Shown here: piece after piece, positions 45,471 through 56,925 of the stretch
Position numbering within the stretch: position 1 is the stretch's first letter
How the letters are laid out: each line of letters begins with the position of its first letter
Origin: Pyrus communis
Taxonomy: Eukaryota; Streptophyta; Magnoliopsida; Rosales; Rosaceae
Reading direction: 5' to 3'
Assembly: GCF_963583255.1 (NCBI RefSeq)
Contig: NC_084816.1
Location: forward strand, 9,377,600-9,441,599
Length of the DNA: 64,000 nt
Notes under the pieces: generated by a model
The model's database searches: none
What the model was told of the DNA's origin: nothing
What the model saw: the letters and a program-made list of their open reading frames with translations, nothing else
Translations under genes and position numbers: made by a program

Positions 45471-47390
45471 GGTGTTTTTGTAGGCTATGGTACCAGTGAG
45501 AAAGGGTACAGAGTTTATAATGTGTTAACTCAAAAGATAATCCTATCAAGGAATGTTACCTTTGATGAAGACTCAAAATGGAACTGGGAAACAAAGATAA
45601 AAGAAAAGGACATTGTCTCTCTACAACTTGGCCTCAACAAAAGGCAAACAAGGGAGCCTATAGAGACCTCAGTTCAAGAAGAAGTCACAGATAATGATGA
45701 CATACAAGGGGCTCCACAGCAAGCTAGTATGAGTCCACAATCAAGTCAATCACAGATAACAACTCCAAGTTCAACTCTAGTGAGATTGAAAAACCTGGAA
45801 GAGATTTACGCTACATGTAATTACTATGTAGTAGAACCAGAAACATATGAAGAAGCTGAGAAAGACAAAGCTTGGAAGAAAGCAATGAATGAAGAACTTG
45901 AAATGATAGAGAACAGTGACACTTGGGAACTTGTAAATCGATCAAGTGATAAACCTGTGATTGGAGTGAAATGGGTGTACAAAACAAAACTCAATTTAGA
46001 TGGTTCTGTGCAAAAGAACAAGGCCAGGTTGGTGGCTAAAGGTTACTCACAGAAACCAGGTGTAGACTTCAATGAAACCCTTGCTCCAGTAGCAAGGTTA
46101 GACACCCTAAGGACTTTGATAGCCCTAGCAGCCAATAAGGGTTGGAAGTTACATCACTTGGATGTCAAATTTGCATTTCTAAATGGAGTGCCAGAGGAGA
46201 AGGTGTTTGTGGATCAACCTCAAGGGTTCGCAAGTCAAGAGTTTCCAGAAAAAGTGTACAAGTTAAGGAAGGCTCTCTATGGCCTAAAGCAAGCTCCAAG
46301 AGCTTGGTACAGTGAGATTGATTCCTATTTCACTGAAAAAGGATTTTAGAAAAGTCCTAGTGAAGCTACACTCTACACCAATACAGAAAGCAACAACAAG
46401 ACACTCATTGTCTCAATCTATGTGGATGATGTTGTCTACATTGGAAATGATGCTGCAATGATTGAAGAGTTTAAAGAAGAAATGATGAAGAGGTATGAAA
46501 TAACTGACCTTGGCCTCTTGCATCATTTTCTTGGCATTAGGGTAATTCAAGAGGCAAACAACATTTTCATTCATCAAAGGAAGTATGTTGAAACCTTGCT
46601 TGAAAAGTTTGTTTTGAAGGGTTGCAAACCGGTCTCTACACCTTTAATTGCAAATGAGAAACTTAAGAAGGATGTGGGAAGTGAATCTGCAGATGCTAGT
46701 CTCTACAAGAGCATTGTTGGCAATCTATTGTACTTAATTGCAACAAGACCAAATCTAATGTTCTCAGCAAGCCTACTTTCTAGGTTTATGCAAAATCCTA
46801 GCAAGATACATATGAGCACAACTAAGAGAGCGCTGAGATATGTGCAAGGAACACTAGATTATGGAATCAAGTATGAAATGGGGAAGTCAACTATCCTAAT
46901 TGGATTTTGTGACAGTGACTGGGGTGACAGTGAAGATGATAGCAAAAGCACATCGGGCTACACTTTCACCTTTGGTTCAGGGGTGTTTTCGTGGGCCTCT
47001 ATGAAGCAACAAAGTGTTGCACTATCCACAGCCGAGGCGAAGTACGTGAGTGCATCAGAAGCAACGACTCAAGCTATTTGGCTAAGGTTTATACTCAAAG
47101 ATTTTGGTGAACTACATGTTGATGCCACACCACTCTTGTGTGACAACACCTCTGCAATTGCCATGACCAAAAACCCAGTTTTCCATCAAAGAACAAAGCA
47201 CATCAAGAGAAGATATCATTTCATCAGAGAAACATTGCAGGACAATACAATCAGACTAATTTATTGCAGCACAGAAGATCAGATCGCAAACATATTCACA
47301 AAAGCATTACCGAATGAGAGATTTAATTACCTCAAGGGTTTGCTCAGAATGACTCCTAGAAGCAGTTTAGAAGGGAGTGTTGGAAGCTAA
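45471..47390 (+). pseudogene. copia B reverse transcriptase-RNase H region
   Basis: Two long open parts, 45522-46349 and 46422-47390, are in one frame and separated by a TAG at 46347. The first has the RT N-terminal part (WKKAMNEELEMIENSDTW, KARLVAKGYSQKPGVDFNET). The second has YVDDVVYIGND, with an intact YVDD box, and RNase H (GFCDSDWGDSEDDSKSTSGY, YHFIRETLQ). The polyprotein ends at 47388-47390, 13 bp into the 3' LTR. Confidence 0.85.
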
Positions 47391-47813
47391 CCAGCTACTG
47401 GAGTCGAGGGGTCGAAGGCAGCAAAGAGTTCCTGAGCAAGAGGTCTTGTATGCATCGAAGAAGGAAGAAGAAGAAAATGAAGGGTTGGCCTTCAACGGCT
47501 GACAAATGTACACTCCAGATTAAATCACTTAAATCCCAATGAAGAGCCATGATTTAATCTGGAGTAGTAAGGTAATTTTAGTGTTTAAATATTGTCTACT
47601 CTCCAACTCTTTTTACACAAGTATGGGTGACGGAAATGTATCATACCCTTACACATTTTCTCCACTTAATGAAGTATGGTTGCTGCATTTTTCTGTACAA
47701 CCTGGAAGTTGAAAACCACACTCCAATATCCTTTTAATTCTCTGCCATTCTACCCCTAAGAAACCGATCCAAAAACTATAACCAAAAATCATCCAAACAA
47801 ACAAATTGTATCA
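47378..47813 (+). repeat. 3' LTR of copia B
   Basis: 436 bp, TGTTGGAAGC...TGTATCA, preceded by the purine tract TAGAAGGGAG. The coding end overlaps its first 13 bp. Confidence 0.93.
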
Positions 47814-47818
47814 GTATC

Positions 47819-49109
47819 TTTAGATAAAAGGTTGATTGTGCTCAGATTGAATTCTACTCTAAATTTAAAGAGAAGGAAATAGAGAAGATTCAATTTGGCG
47901 ACTTTGATAGGAATTAAAATTGCCACGATTTGAAAAGCTTTTACTCTTGTTAGATGTATGCCCTAATTACAAACCAATCATTAGTGGTAATCTCTAGGAT
48001 AAATACAAAATGATTAATCAAACTAATCTAATCAAAGTGTAAGATTATTGGTAAAGATTATCTCATTAGTCGTAGTACGTCTGAAATGTGAGTCAATGAA
48101 TAATGAATAAAGAAAAAAAGTAAGGTATAGAAGTTAGATTTGAGAGACCTTCTTCTATCCAACTATCAAATTCTAAACTGCTTTCAGTCCAGGGATTATT
48201 AAATAGACATTGATAATCTAGAAAGACCGGTACACTCTAAGTCTGCTCGATTGGGAGAAATCTCAAGCCATTCGTGTGTAGATACTAAGACAAGTGTGTA
48301 GGTGCTCAATAGAGAGTGAGTTCATTTATGGATTAATCGAAGGATATTGCATGGAACTTCACTTACGTGTCAAGCAAGAAACTTTAAGAGTTGCAATAAT
48401 GCAAGTGATCCTTAGACTTGAGACACCACAGTTGTCGTGTGGATACGTCATTGTGACATTTGATGATGCAAGACAACTGACCATGCTCCACCACCCGTGT
48501 GTTCCATGCAGTGTTGAGGTCCTTGACTTGTTCACAAATTTATGTGAGTGTACGATATAAGAAATCTTTAACCTTCAGTAAGAGAAGGGTAATAGTCTAC
48601 GATATGATTCGAGAATCTTCAGACGGAGTATTGAGCCGATTTAGGACGGTATTCCAATACGTCTCAGTTGAATCATATAAATTAAAAAAATCGAAATTAT
48701 CAGTTTTTCATAAACTATATGTACCCTAATAATGTGATTAAGGGTATTGAATCAGAGAATAATTGGATTGTGTTGTATTTCCAACTGAATATGTTCTCCA
48801 ATTCTAATAACTAATACTACACACAGGTTTGGGATCAGTTCAGAGATTGCTTTGTATTTCCAACTGAATAGGTTTCCCAATTCTAATAACTAATACTACA
48901 CACAGGTTGGGATCAGTACAGATTTGTTCCTTGAAAATTGAATCGAAAGTTTCAGAGCTAGAATAAATAAGTACGTTTAATTCATTACAATGTGTATGCT
49001 AAACTCACAAACCAAACTGCTAATTATTGTAGCTAAACATTTTCATTGACACATAAGATAAGACTGTGCATATCAAACATCTAAGACCGTGCATATCAAA
49101 CATCAAGAT
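47819..49109. other. Spacer with a short tandem repeat, before the STOP1-like gene
   Basis: No gene supported; the frames at 48294-48729 are unrecognised. The last 100 bp is probably the 3' untranslated region of the STOP1-like gene. Confidence 0.4.
48773..48928. repeat. Two-copy tandem repeat, about 79 bp
   Basis: TTGTATTTCCAACTGAATA followed by CCAATTCTAATAACTAATAC and CACACAGGTT.GGGATCAG recurs at 48773 and 48852. Confidence 0.85.
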
Positions 49110-50372
49110 TCATCCCAATTGCATCTGCGATCCATGGCTTTGCTGATCAACCTTCCCACTCCTTGTCAAAGAAGTTATCATAACCGGCGTATGCCCGGTG
49201 AACAAGGCGATGTGCCCCATCAGCTTATCTTTCCTTGAAAATGTTGTTCCACATGAACACATCCATCTCAGATCGCCGCAGTGCTTCTCATGGGTGCGTA
49301 GATCAGATAACACCGAGAATTGCTTCCTGTTGCACCTCTTGCACACATACATCTTGGGACAATGGCTCCTCTTGTAGTGATTCTTCACACAAATCATTGA
49401 TTTCAAAGGCTGGAACTTCGCGTGCTTTTGATTCCATCTACACCCTTCTTGCGGACACGAATACTTTATTGGCAATTTCGTTGAACTCTCAGTGTTTCCA
49501 TCTATGCCTCCTGCAGTATCATTATTGTTGTTATTTTTCTTCAAGGGGTTGCTTAGAGCATCGCTCGTCTTGTACTCATCCCCATGAGCCCTCATGTGCA
49601 TTCTCAAATTCGCGTCACGCTTGAACCCTTTGCCGCAGACATGACAGTAATGGGTGTATTTGGCCAACAAATCAGAAGCATCAAGCTCAATAATGTCGTA
49701 GTTTTTCCAAGAAACAGGCAATTCCTTGCCTTGCACATGCCTATCATTGTGGCTACTATGATTGACAATTCTAGTACTCGTATATCTAGTGGTACAATCA
49801 TTGAAGCTATCGCTAAACCAATCGAGTGTTTGTTCATGAGTTGAATTGAAGGAGGATTGATCAATTTTATTGCTATCAGCGACGCCAAAGTTTGTTTGCG
49901 ATAAGCGATTATGATCACAATGATCACGAAGACCTTGACCAGTAGTGGTGCTAGTAGTAGCATTGTTGATGTTGTTACCTGGGATAGTAGCGGAACCAAG
50001 GGCCATCTTTTGACATGTGAACATCATTGAAGAAGCCGTGACGATGATTTCTTGTATGACATTGCTCATGGCGATGGTGGTTGATTCATGGGGTTGACTT
50101 TGATGATGGTCTGGAGAGATGAGGATGTTGACTAGTGATTTGGCTTGATGAACCTTTTCTTTGAGAACTGAGAGGTTGTAGAAGAGAGAGGTTGAGTGAT
50201 TCTCAGGGCCCAACAACGATGTCGGGGAGTTTGGTTCAAGTAAAAATGAAGAAACCCGATGAGGGTCTTCATAGTTTTGCAACCCTTGGTGGTGCTGTTG
50301 TTGTAACATAGGTTGGAGACAATCAGATGGGGCCGCAGAAATCATTTTCTTTCGGTTTTGCTTCTTCTCCAA
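49110..50372 (-). CDS. STOP1-like C2H2 zinc-finger transcription factor
   Basis: Single exon, 420 residues, complete. This family (SENSITIVE TO PROTON RHIZOTOXICITY 1/2) controls acid and aluminium tolerance genes from the nucleus. Finger 1 (CHVCGKGFKRDANLRMHMRAH) is at about 243-263. The second Cys-His unit CPQEGCRWNQKHAKFQPLKS runs to HYKRSH (about 306-337), with the family's long spacing. CKRCNRKQFSVLSDLRTHEKHC is at about 344-365, and CSCGTTFSRKDKLMGH, ending GHTPV, at about 372-397. This spacing and the FQPLKS and FTGHTPV words are diagnostic. The N-terminal third is Q/S/N-rich. The ATG at 50372 is the first; a second in-frame ATG at codon 10 (MISAAPSD) is an alternative start. Whether it is STOP1 or STOP2 type is not decided. 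Confidence 0.92.
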   Translation of the reverse strand: MEKKQNRKKMISAAPSDCLQPMLQQQHHQGLQNYEDPHRVSSFLLEPNSPTSLLGPENHSTSLFYNLSVLKEKVHQAKSLVNILISPDHHQSQPHESTTIAMSNVIQEIIVTASSMMFTCQKMALGSATIPGNNINNATTSTTTGQGLRDHCDHNRLSQTNFGVADSNKIDQSSFNSTHEQTLDWFSDSFNDCTTRYTSTRIVNHSSHNDRHVQGKELPVSWKNYDIIELDASDLLAKYTHYCHVCGKGFKRDANLRMHMRAHGDEYKTSDALSNPLKKNNNNNDTAGGIDGNTESSTKLPIKYSCPQEGCRWNQKHAKFQPLKSMICVKNHYKRSHCPKMYVCKRCNRKQFSVLSDLRTHEKHCGDLRWMCSCGTTFSRKDKLMGHIALFTGHTPVMITSLTRSGKVDQQSHGSQMQLG

Positions 50373-51271
50373 CCTGCCTTTCTTTGAGACTGAAATATTG
50401 TTTCCTCAGAGTGGTTGCCAGATCTTTTTCTGGGAAAGGTTAAATACTGGGTCTATATGAATTAAGAAATAATCAACCATGCTTTCAGAAATATGATATT
50501 ACGTATGCTAGCTAAGATATGAGACGGCGATCGAGAAAAGTCAACTTGGAGTTTCTAGGTCACAACTGAATCAACTGATCTTCCCCAGTTGCGACCTTCC
50601 TCGTATGATCACACTAATCTCACATTAGGACAAGCTAAGACCTTGTGCGGAGATAGAAAAGTATATAATATTATAAATTAATAATTTTTTTGGTTCCATA
50701 AGTTTATTATTATATCTTTCTACTTACATTGAATTGCCTGCTAAACCTATAGCCAGGTGCTAGGTTATTTCTTGCATGTTGAAGGGGGTACAGAACTAGA
50801 TTTAATTTTTGGAAAGAGGATCCTCTTCGGATTCTCTTTGTGAGAATTTTGGAGATCTTCAAATCGTGTCTGTTCATCATACATCGTGCGGCCATAATCA
50901 TTTTAAATACTTTTATTTAAAATTAAATATGAATAGTACTTGACTAAAACTGACCATACGGTATACGATGAACAGACACTATTTGAGGATCCCCAAAATC
51001 CTTATAAAGAGGATCCGAAGAAGATCCTCCTGATATTTTTTGTATAGGCTTATAGGGATTTCTCCAATTTTTTTGTAACAAAGATATTATAGACATGAAA
51101 ATTTCAGTGAAATAAATGGTAGTCAACAAATTAAATTCTGATTCGTTAGAGTTTATGTGCACATCATGGGTCTCACAAATTGCACACATGATATATGACT
51201 CATTAAAACTGACTCAGTTATCAAATCTCAAATCAAATCAAGTAAAAAGAAAAAAGAAAAAAAATAATATC
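50373..51271. other. STOP1-like promoter-side spacer
   Basis: Contains the probable leader and promoter of the STOP1-like gene on the minus strand. A weak palindromic block (GGATCCTCTTCGGATTC and GGATCCGAAGAAGATCCTC) at about 50815-51030 suggests another decayed TIR element. No RNA gene seen. Confidence 0.4.
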
Positions 51272-52137
51272 CAGTCCCTAATTTCTAATGTTCATTGATT
51301 GAGACCTTATCAGTGTTTAGATTTTGATCAAAGTCCCTAGTATTAATGTATTAATGAATTACATGTCGGTTACATAATCTTAAAAAATACAAATTAGTAA
51401 TTGATTTTGGGTTTTAATACTTACACCCTTATTAAACTCCTAATTAATTTTCAATTCAAAACATTTCTAAAATATAAAAAATAAAATTAGAATAAGTTTG
51501 TACCCATTAATTTTTTATCTTATATGTACCCATTCATATAATTTTTCAACTTTTTCTAATCTTAAATGTGCACACCCCCCCTCACCTTAATGTAGATAAT
51601 GACAAACCCCGACCCGGAATGTCCACTAGGACTTTGAATAGAGCTATGTTGGTCGACACCTGGAAGGTGACGAAGCCATAAAGTATAATGATGTGGACAA
51701 TGTGAATAAATTTAAACCTAAAAGTGCCTAATGACCAGAGTGCATTGCGAGCAGGAACGAGCCCATTTCACACGCAACGTCAAAGCATAAGTAAAGTACA
51801 ATGGTGTGGGTAAGAATCATACCCTCAGAGGTAGCCACCTATACTGAGATTCGCCACAAATCCTCATTGATACGAACATCTAACAGCTAAAACCTGGAGG
51901 GGCGCAAAAACAAGGGTGAGTGGGCCTGAAAATAAAGTTTTTAATAAAACATTTTTGAAAACATTATAACCCTTCATCGTAAAGCCCGTATAATTTCCCA
52001 GAAAGTAATCATACATACGTATATAGAAATCATGCTTGAGAGTAGTGAAAACCAAGTATATGCCATGTCAAGTATCTCAACAATGAAATAAGTAAGCCAG
52101 GTGAAATATATCGATGTAAAATGATATGCCAGCTGGA

Positions 52138-52306
52138 GTCACCTAATGTGACCTGTATGGCTTTAGACCTGCACACGAGTTAGAACCACCTAATGTGGTC
52201 TGTGCGACAGGTTGGGGTATAAATAAATACGCTCAAGTGTTACGATCACGTGAAGGCTATGCGAAGTATTGCAAGTCACCTTCAAGTCGGAACCACCTAA
52301 TGTGGT
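52138..52306. repeat. Three palindromic words (ACCACCTAATGTGGT type)
   Basis: GTCACCTAATGTGAC at 52138-52152, and ACCACCTAATGTGGT at 52185-52199 and 52292-52306, each followed by (C)CTGT. Each can form a 5-bp-stem hairpin. They lie inside the solo LTR. Confidence 0.8.
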
Positions 52307-52626
52307 CTGTACAATAGGTTGGCACCTGCCTTGGATCCAAGGTGAGCGTGTGGTGCGGGAGGTGAACGATCATGTGAAAGCCTTGATCTCGGGCGGAGCA
52401 CTAACACCGGGGTGCATCATAATGAGTACCAAATGCATCCAAGCATATCCATATACATCACAACCACTAACATCATAATGTACTCACCTGTGGCTTACCT
52501 GGGCTCCGCAGCATCATGCAACATTAAACATGACTACACTAATGCATATACTAAAATATAACGTAAGTATGACATGGCATTTCAATCACATTTCATTTAT
52601 AACAATTTCTGGGGAAAACGTAAAGT

Positions 52627-52630
<4 letters not shown>

Positions 52631-52663
<33 letters not shown>

Positions 52664-52665
52664 GA
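52631..52665. repeat. (TA)n microsatellite in the solo LTR
   Basis: CATACATACATA then an uninterrupted run of about 13 TA units. Confidence 0.9.
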
Positions 52666-54610
52666 AAACCAAAAGCCCACTCACCTGGAGTTTGTGCTAC
52701 AACTCCCTAGCACAACATCAAGGCGTCACGAACGATCAGTGCCTAGAACAATTATCAAATCATGTCTTAGAATTCTTATCAATAGAACATATAACTTACA
52801 TGTCCTAATTGGGAAGATCCGTATGTAGGATTCCCAATCCATAAGTTTCTAATATCCTCAAATATTATGTGTTATAACATATCAAAGTTTGGTGACGATC
52901 CAATGGTCGGATCGTCGATTCATATAATTATCAAGTAACGCACTTTAATCAAACTAGATTCACAATACTCAAATCACATCATATGGATATCAAATCTGAG
53001 CTCAGGACATTAATTTAGTGTAAAATAGCATCAGTGGCCAGTTGGCCACACGCCACCGTCGGTGGCGGTCGACCGCCTAGTCTTGTCGGAAAATTCAAAT
53101 ATTTCTAAAAATTCTCAAACTTCACAGAAATAAAGATCTCAATGAGTAGAGCAACTTCCACCGCCCCTACAACTGATTGGGCTTTGTTCTAGGCCTCATG
53201 GGAATCTATTGATGGTGGTGGTTGACTGAGGTACCTTCGGATTTAGTGGATCGCCACCCCGAAGCCGTCGCACCCATCGGTGCAAAACCCCTCAATTCCA
53301 AACCCAATCCTCTCAAATTTGATGTAGAAATGGTACAGGAAGGGTCAATATAAAGATTGGGAGTGGTAGATTGGCCCAATCAATCGAAAAAATGATGAAT
53401 TTCACCGGAGAAACCTACGGGTCGTAACCGGGTTCGCTGGTCGCATGGGTCAAGGGTGATTCCATGCTTCTCGTTTCTCTCCTTTCCCCTTCTTTCTTCT
53501 GCTTCCTATTGGTTCTCCTTACATCATTCCTCTTCTGATTTGTCTCACCTCTCCCTCCTTTCTCTCCTTTATACTTCATCTGCATCGACCATCATTTGTT
53601 CTTTTTAATTTGGGCCACACACGTGGCATCCCAGATTTTGCTCCAAAAATCTGGAATTTTCTAGATATTAACCAATTTACTAAAATGCCCCCAACTTTAA
53701 ACGTTAATAACTCATTCGTTATAACTCCAAATTGTGTTCCGTTTGCGCCCACACCTCTGTAGCGACGAGTCCTATGAGGATACGCTAAGAAAATGAATCT
53801 TACATGACACAACACAACAGTTAACATAAGTCAACACTTTGCCTCGAAAGGCATTTTCGTAAATTCCCTTATTAAAGTTATAAAAATCATAATTTTTAGG
53901 GACGTGTCGTTACATATAATATTAGTTTAAAAAAAAAAAAAAGGTACTCATTCTTAAATATACCAATTTGTTACATGTGAAATGTACCTTGTTTCATATA
54001 AAATGTACCCATTTTTTTATATAAAATTGATTCAATCTTTTTCCTAATCCATTAAATAAACTTATATAGGTGCATTATATTTCGTTGATTTGAGAATGGA
54101 TCCATGTCAAGTTTAATGGAAGAAATTTAATAATGTTATTACGCTTAATATATATATATATATTTTTTAAATTTAACCATGTTTTGGTACAATAATTTTT
54201 TGGTTAGTTTTGATGAACGTACCCATGTATACACACACATACACACAAAATATATTGGAGAGTATAATTTATCTTTAATGTTTTTGATCCCATAAATTAT
54301 GGGTTTTCTTTAAAATCTCATCAATATATATAACTACAAATTTCATTTTTAGTTTAAAAATATAATAACCTACTTAGAAATACATTATTACATTAATGTC
54401 AAGGACTTCAATAAAAAACTGAAAATCACAAAGGTTTTAGTCAACGAACATTGGAAGTTAGGGATCGCATTCAAAGTCTCCGAAAAGAAAAAAGAACAAC
54501 CCTAATTGATCAAATCCCTCAATTACAGTTTAATTCCTTCAACTATTGATTTTGATTTAATTAATGACTAAATTAAATCAATTAGTCCAAATGAAATCAA
54601 AGAGAAATTA

Positions 54611-54986
54611 GAGCATCTCTAGAGGAGATATTAAATTTTAAACATAAAATTTAAATTTGAAAGCTTGTGGCACTTTGATCATTTTTTAAATTTTGTATTC
54701 CACCCAATATGTCAAATTTAAATTATTATTTATTACATTATTTACATTTCATATATGTAATAAGTATTTTTAGAACACAAAATAATAAGAAAAATGATAA
54801 AAAAAAATTTATTAATCACTAAATAGATTTGAAGTTGCTATCAAATTTGACAGCAACCACCTTTGTTGTCAATTCACATCATGCCATATAGGAATTGGCA
54901 TTTCAATTGGAGTGCACTAATGTTGTCTTTTTTTTTTTACTGTTATTGCCAACATGGACTTTTTTACTCCTCTTTTGAAGATGCTC
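54611..54986. mobile_element. TIR MITE, second family, copy 2
   Basis: 376 bp. GAGCATCTCTAGAGGAGAT at the left and GAGCATCTTCAAAAGAGGA (reverse complement) at the right; flanks TTA and TTG. The interior matches 28364-28733 over most of its length. Confidence 0.7.
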
Positions 54987-55040
54987 TTGGGTTTCCATCT
55001 TTCATTTCCCTATTTCATTGATTGAAAGCTTATTAATTTG

Positions 55041-55168
55041 CAAGTGGCCATTTACCACAGTGGTAGAAATGTGCTAAGCCCTTACATGACAACTTGGGTT
55101 CAAACCCTGTCAGTGGCTAATCTAACATCTAATCTAACAAAATTTATCGTTAAACAAAAAAAAAAGCC
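55041..55168 (+). mobile_element. SINE with target duplication TATTAATTTG
   Basis: 128 bp. The tRNA-derived head has box A-like TTACCACAGTGG and box B GGGTTCAAACCCTG, and a TAA(A)n tail ends the element. TATTAATTTG occurs at 55031-55040 and 55169-55178; allowing one mismatch the duplication extends to 16 bp (AAAGC.TATTAATTTG). This is a different family from the three minus-strand SINEs. Confidence 0.8.
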
Positions 55169-55224
55169 TATTAATTTGAATACTTTGAATAACAAATTTT
55201 TGTGGCCTATTTTCTCTAGAGGGG

Positions 55225-55461
55225 TGCAATAAGCATACAGAGAGAGAGAGAAAGAGAGAGAGAGAGAAAGAGAATTGTGGAATTTTAGAGATGTTGATTT
55301 TTATTTGTTTGTGCCTTTATTTATAGTAAACCAATGAGAGAGAGAAACTTACTCTCCAAGTAATACAACATCTAATATGAAATAATCACCATCATAAAGA
55401 GTAAACCAAATATACCAAAGATTTACACAATCATACTTATATTAAGATTTATGTTACAACA
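55225..55461 (-). repeat. copia-type 3' LTR remnant
   Basis: On the minus strand it begins TGTTGTAACATAAATC directly after the purine tract CTCAAGGAGAG. It contains TACTATAAATAAAGGCA (TATA region) and a CT-rich leader (plus-strand GA run at 55240-55272). The polypurine tract on its high-coordinate side shows that the internal region lay at higher coordinates. The low-coordinate end is approximate. Confidence 0.6.
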
Positions 55462-55940
55462 CTCTCCTTGAGTGTGTAAATATCTTGAGAGTGTAAATAC
55501 TCAAGTAAATGTTGCATCAAGTGTTCATAAATGATGGAAAAATAGCTTATGACGCAATGTTGAATGCAAGTCTCAAAGTAAACCCAAAAGGAATGTATAA
55601 AAAGAAAAACTTACAAAATCTCGTTGTGGTAAACCCAAGGTAGGATAAAACCCATAATCTAAGGAGAAAAATGAGAACTTGCATTCAAGTAAAAACTAAA
55701 CGTCTTCTGGACGAAAGTAGAACACACAAGGGTATGTCCAGCCTAGACTTGGAGCATCATTAAAACCTCGTCACGTAGCAAACAGCCAAAGGGGAAACTG
55801 CTCCTAATCATAGGAAAAAGAGTATATTAAGATCAAATGAGTATACTTCGGGATGCTTCTCCTGAGTTTGATAAACTTCCAAATGAAAACTACAAGCAAT
55901 TCAAAATAGATTGTAGACATGTAAATTTCGTTGCATACAA
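55462..55940 (-). mobile_element. Non-coding 3' tail of a minus-strand copia element
   Basis: Untranslated 3' sequence leading into the purine tract and LTR at 55461. It contains the words GGAGCAGTTTCCCCTTTGGC and TTGGGTTTACCACAACGAGA on the minus strand. No RT/RNase H coding sequence is left here; the gypsy remnant abuts it at about 55940. Confidence 0.45.
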
Positions 55941-56859
55941 ATGATGCATCACAATACTCCACGTGGCATAAGACTCATCACAAATGGACAAGTCATTAAT
56001 AACATGTGGCACAAATCAAGCAAAGGAAGCTCAAAAGCATTCCTAAAATTAGGCAAAAGGGAAGAAATCTCCTTAAAATCGGCAAGGGGTCCAAAATCTC
56101 TCAAAACCGGAAAGAAAGGTAAAGCATCTTCACAAAACAAGCAAGAATTGAGGATTGCTCACACAATGGGCAACAAGCCCTACAGATTTCGGCCAAGCAA
56201 GGGAAAGTGGTTGAAAACAAGACATAAAACATGCCTAAATTCTCCCATGGATGAATCAAGACACAATCAAAGCCAAATCCACCCAAATGCATGGTTTTGG
56301 AAGTCTATAAATACAAGGTCCCAGGACAAACAAAGGGTTGACAATTTCTACATTGAATGACTGAAATTCTCACAAAAGGAGAACCTCTGCGAAATCTTTG
56401 AATACTAATACGCTGCCAAAGCTTTCTTCAAAGAACGTATAACTAAAGCTGAAACATTCCCTTGAAGAATCAATAAGCACTTATGCTGATTCCTTTAAGA
56501 CTTTGTTACAAGCTCAAAACTTGTAACGACGTTCGATTCAAGATCAAGTCGCCAAGACCCTTGAATCAACAAAGTCTTACATTAGCTCTACCTTTGCCAC
56601 ATGGCATACACAAACGTAGAGGTGAAGACTATCCATTCATTGTTTCAAGCTCAAAACTTAAAGCAATCGTTCATTCGTTCGTCCGAAATTAAGTCATCGT
56701 GACCATTGGATCAACAACCTACGCATCTACATCAAATTTGAAGATTGAATCAAAGGAAAAGTTGTAAACATAGATTGTAACCCTACAAATTCAAATCAAT
56801 ACAAATCCACTTTGTACACGTGTTCTCGTTTCATTCGATATGAAATTTTCGTGTTTACA
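55941..56859 (+). repeat. 5' LTR of Ty3/gypsy remnant D
   Basis: Ends TCGTGTTTACA at 56859, followed by ATTTGGCACGCTTAGTGGCA, the kind of primer-binding region found in plant gypsy elements with this gag. A TATA region CTATAAATACAAGG is at about 56308. The left end is uncertain. The 139-codon frame inside it is not a gene. Confidence 0.55.
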
Positions 56860-56925
56860 AATTTGGCACGCTTAGTGGCACCTCCTTGCCTTTCATCTCT
56901 GTCTTCAAATCCACAAAAAACACAC

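Larger units (their letters stand above)
42714..47813 (+). mobile_element. Ty1/copia LTR retrotransposon B, older and decayed
   Basis: 5100 bp on the plus strand with gag, protease, integrase, RT and RNase H in copia order. The perfect 5-bp target duplication is GTATC (42709-42713 and 47814-47818). LTRs are 466 and 436 bp; the 5' copy has about 30 extra bases near 42839. I counted about two dozen substitutions between the LTRs, several times the divergence of element A. Coding sequence has at least six in-frame stops, a segment in a shifted frame (about 45345-45470) and a lost protease aspartate. It is non-autonomous. Confidence 0.93.
51600..53914 (-). mobile_element. Solo LTR, Ty3/gypsy-type, 2.3 kb
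   Basis: Plus-strand ends TGACAAACCCCGACCCGG... and ...GGGACGTGTCGTTACA make a TG...CA unit. On the minus strand it starts TGTAACGACACGTCCC, a start like those of plant gypsy LTRs. Flanks GATAA and TATAA match in four of five positions, a decayed target duplication. No internal region, primer site or second LTR is adjacent, so a solo LTR from LTR-LTR recombination is likely. A minus-strand TATA box (GTATAAAG at 53567-53574) supports the orientation. Confidence 0.6.
51272..54465. mobile_element. TIR element split by a solo LTR
   Basis: The left arm (from 51272, CAGTCCCTAATTTCTAATGT) and the reverse complement of the right arm (from 54465, GATCCCTAACTTCCAATGTT) align over about 85-150 bp. They share TTCATTGA/TTCGTTGAC and AAGTCC.T.G.ATTAATGTA words. 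Minus the nested LTR, the element is about 880 bp. It has no coding frame of its own; family not assigned. Confidence 0.6.

Noticed and set aside
55941..56360. 139-codon plus frame
   Set aside because: Falls in the gypsy LTR, upstream of its TATA region and primer site.
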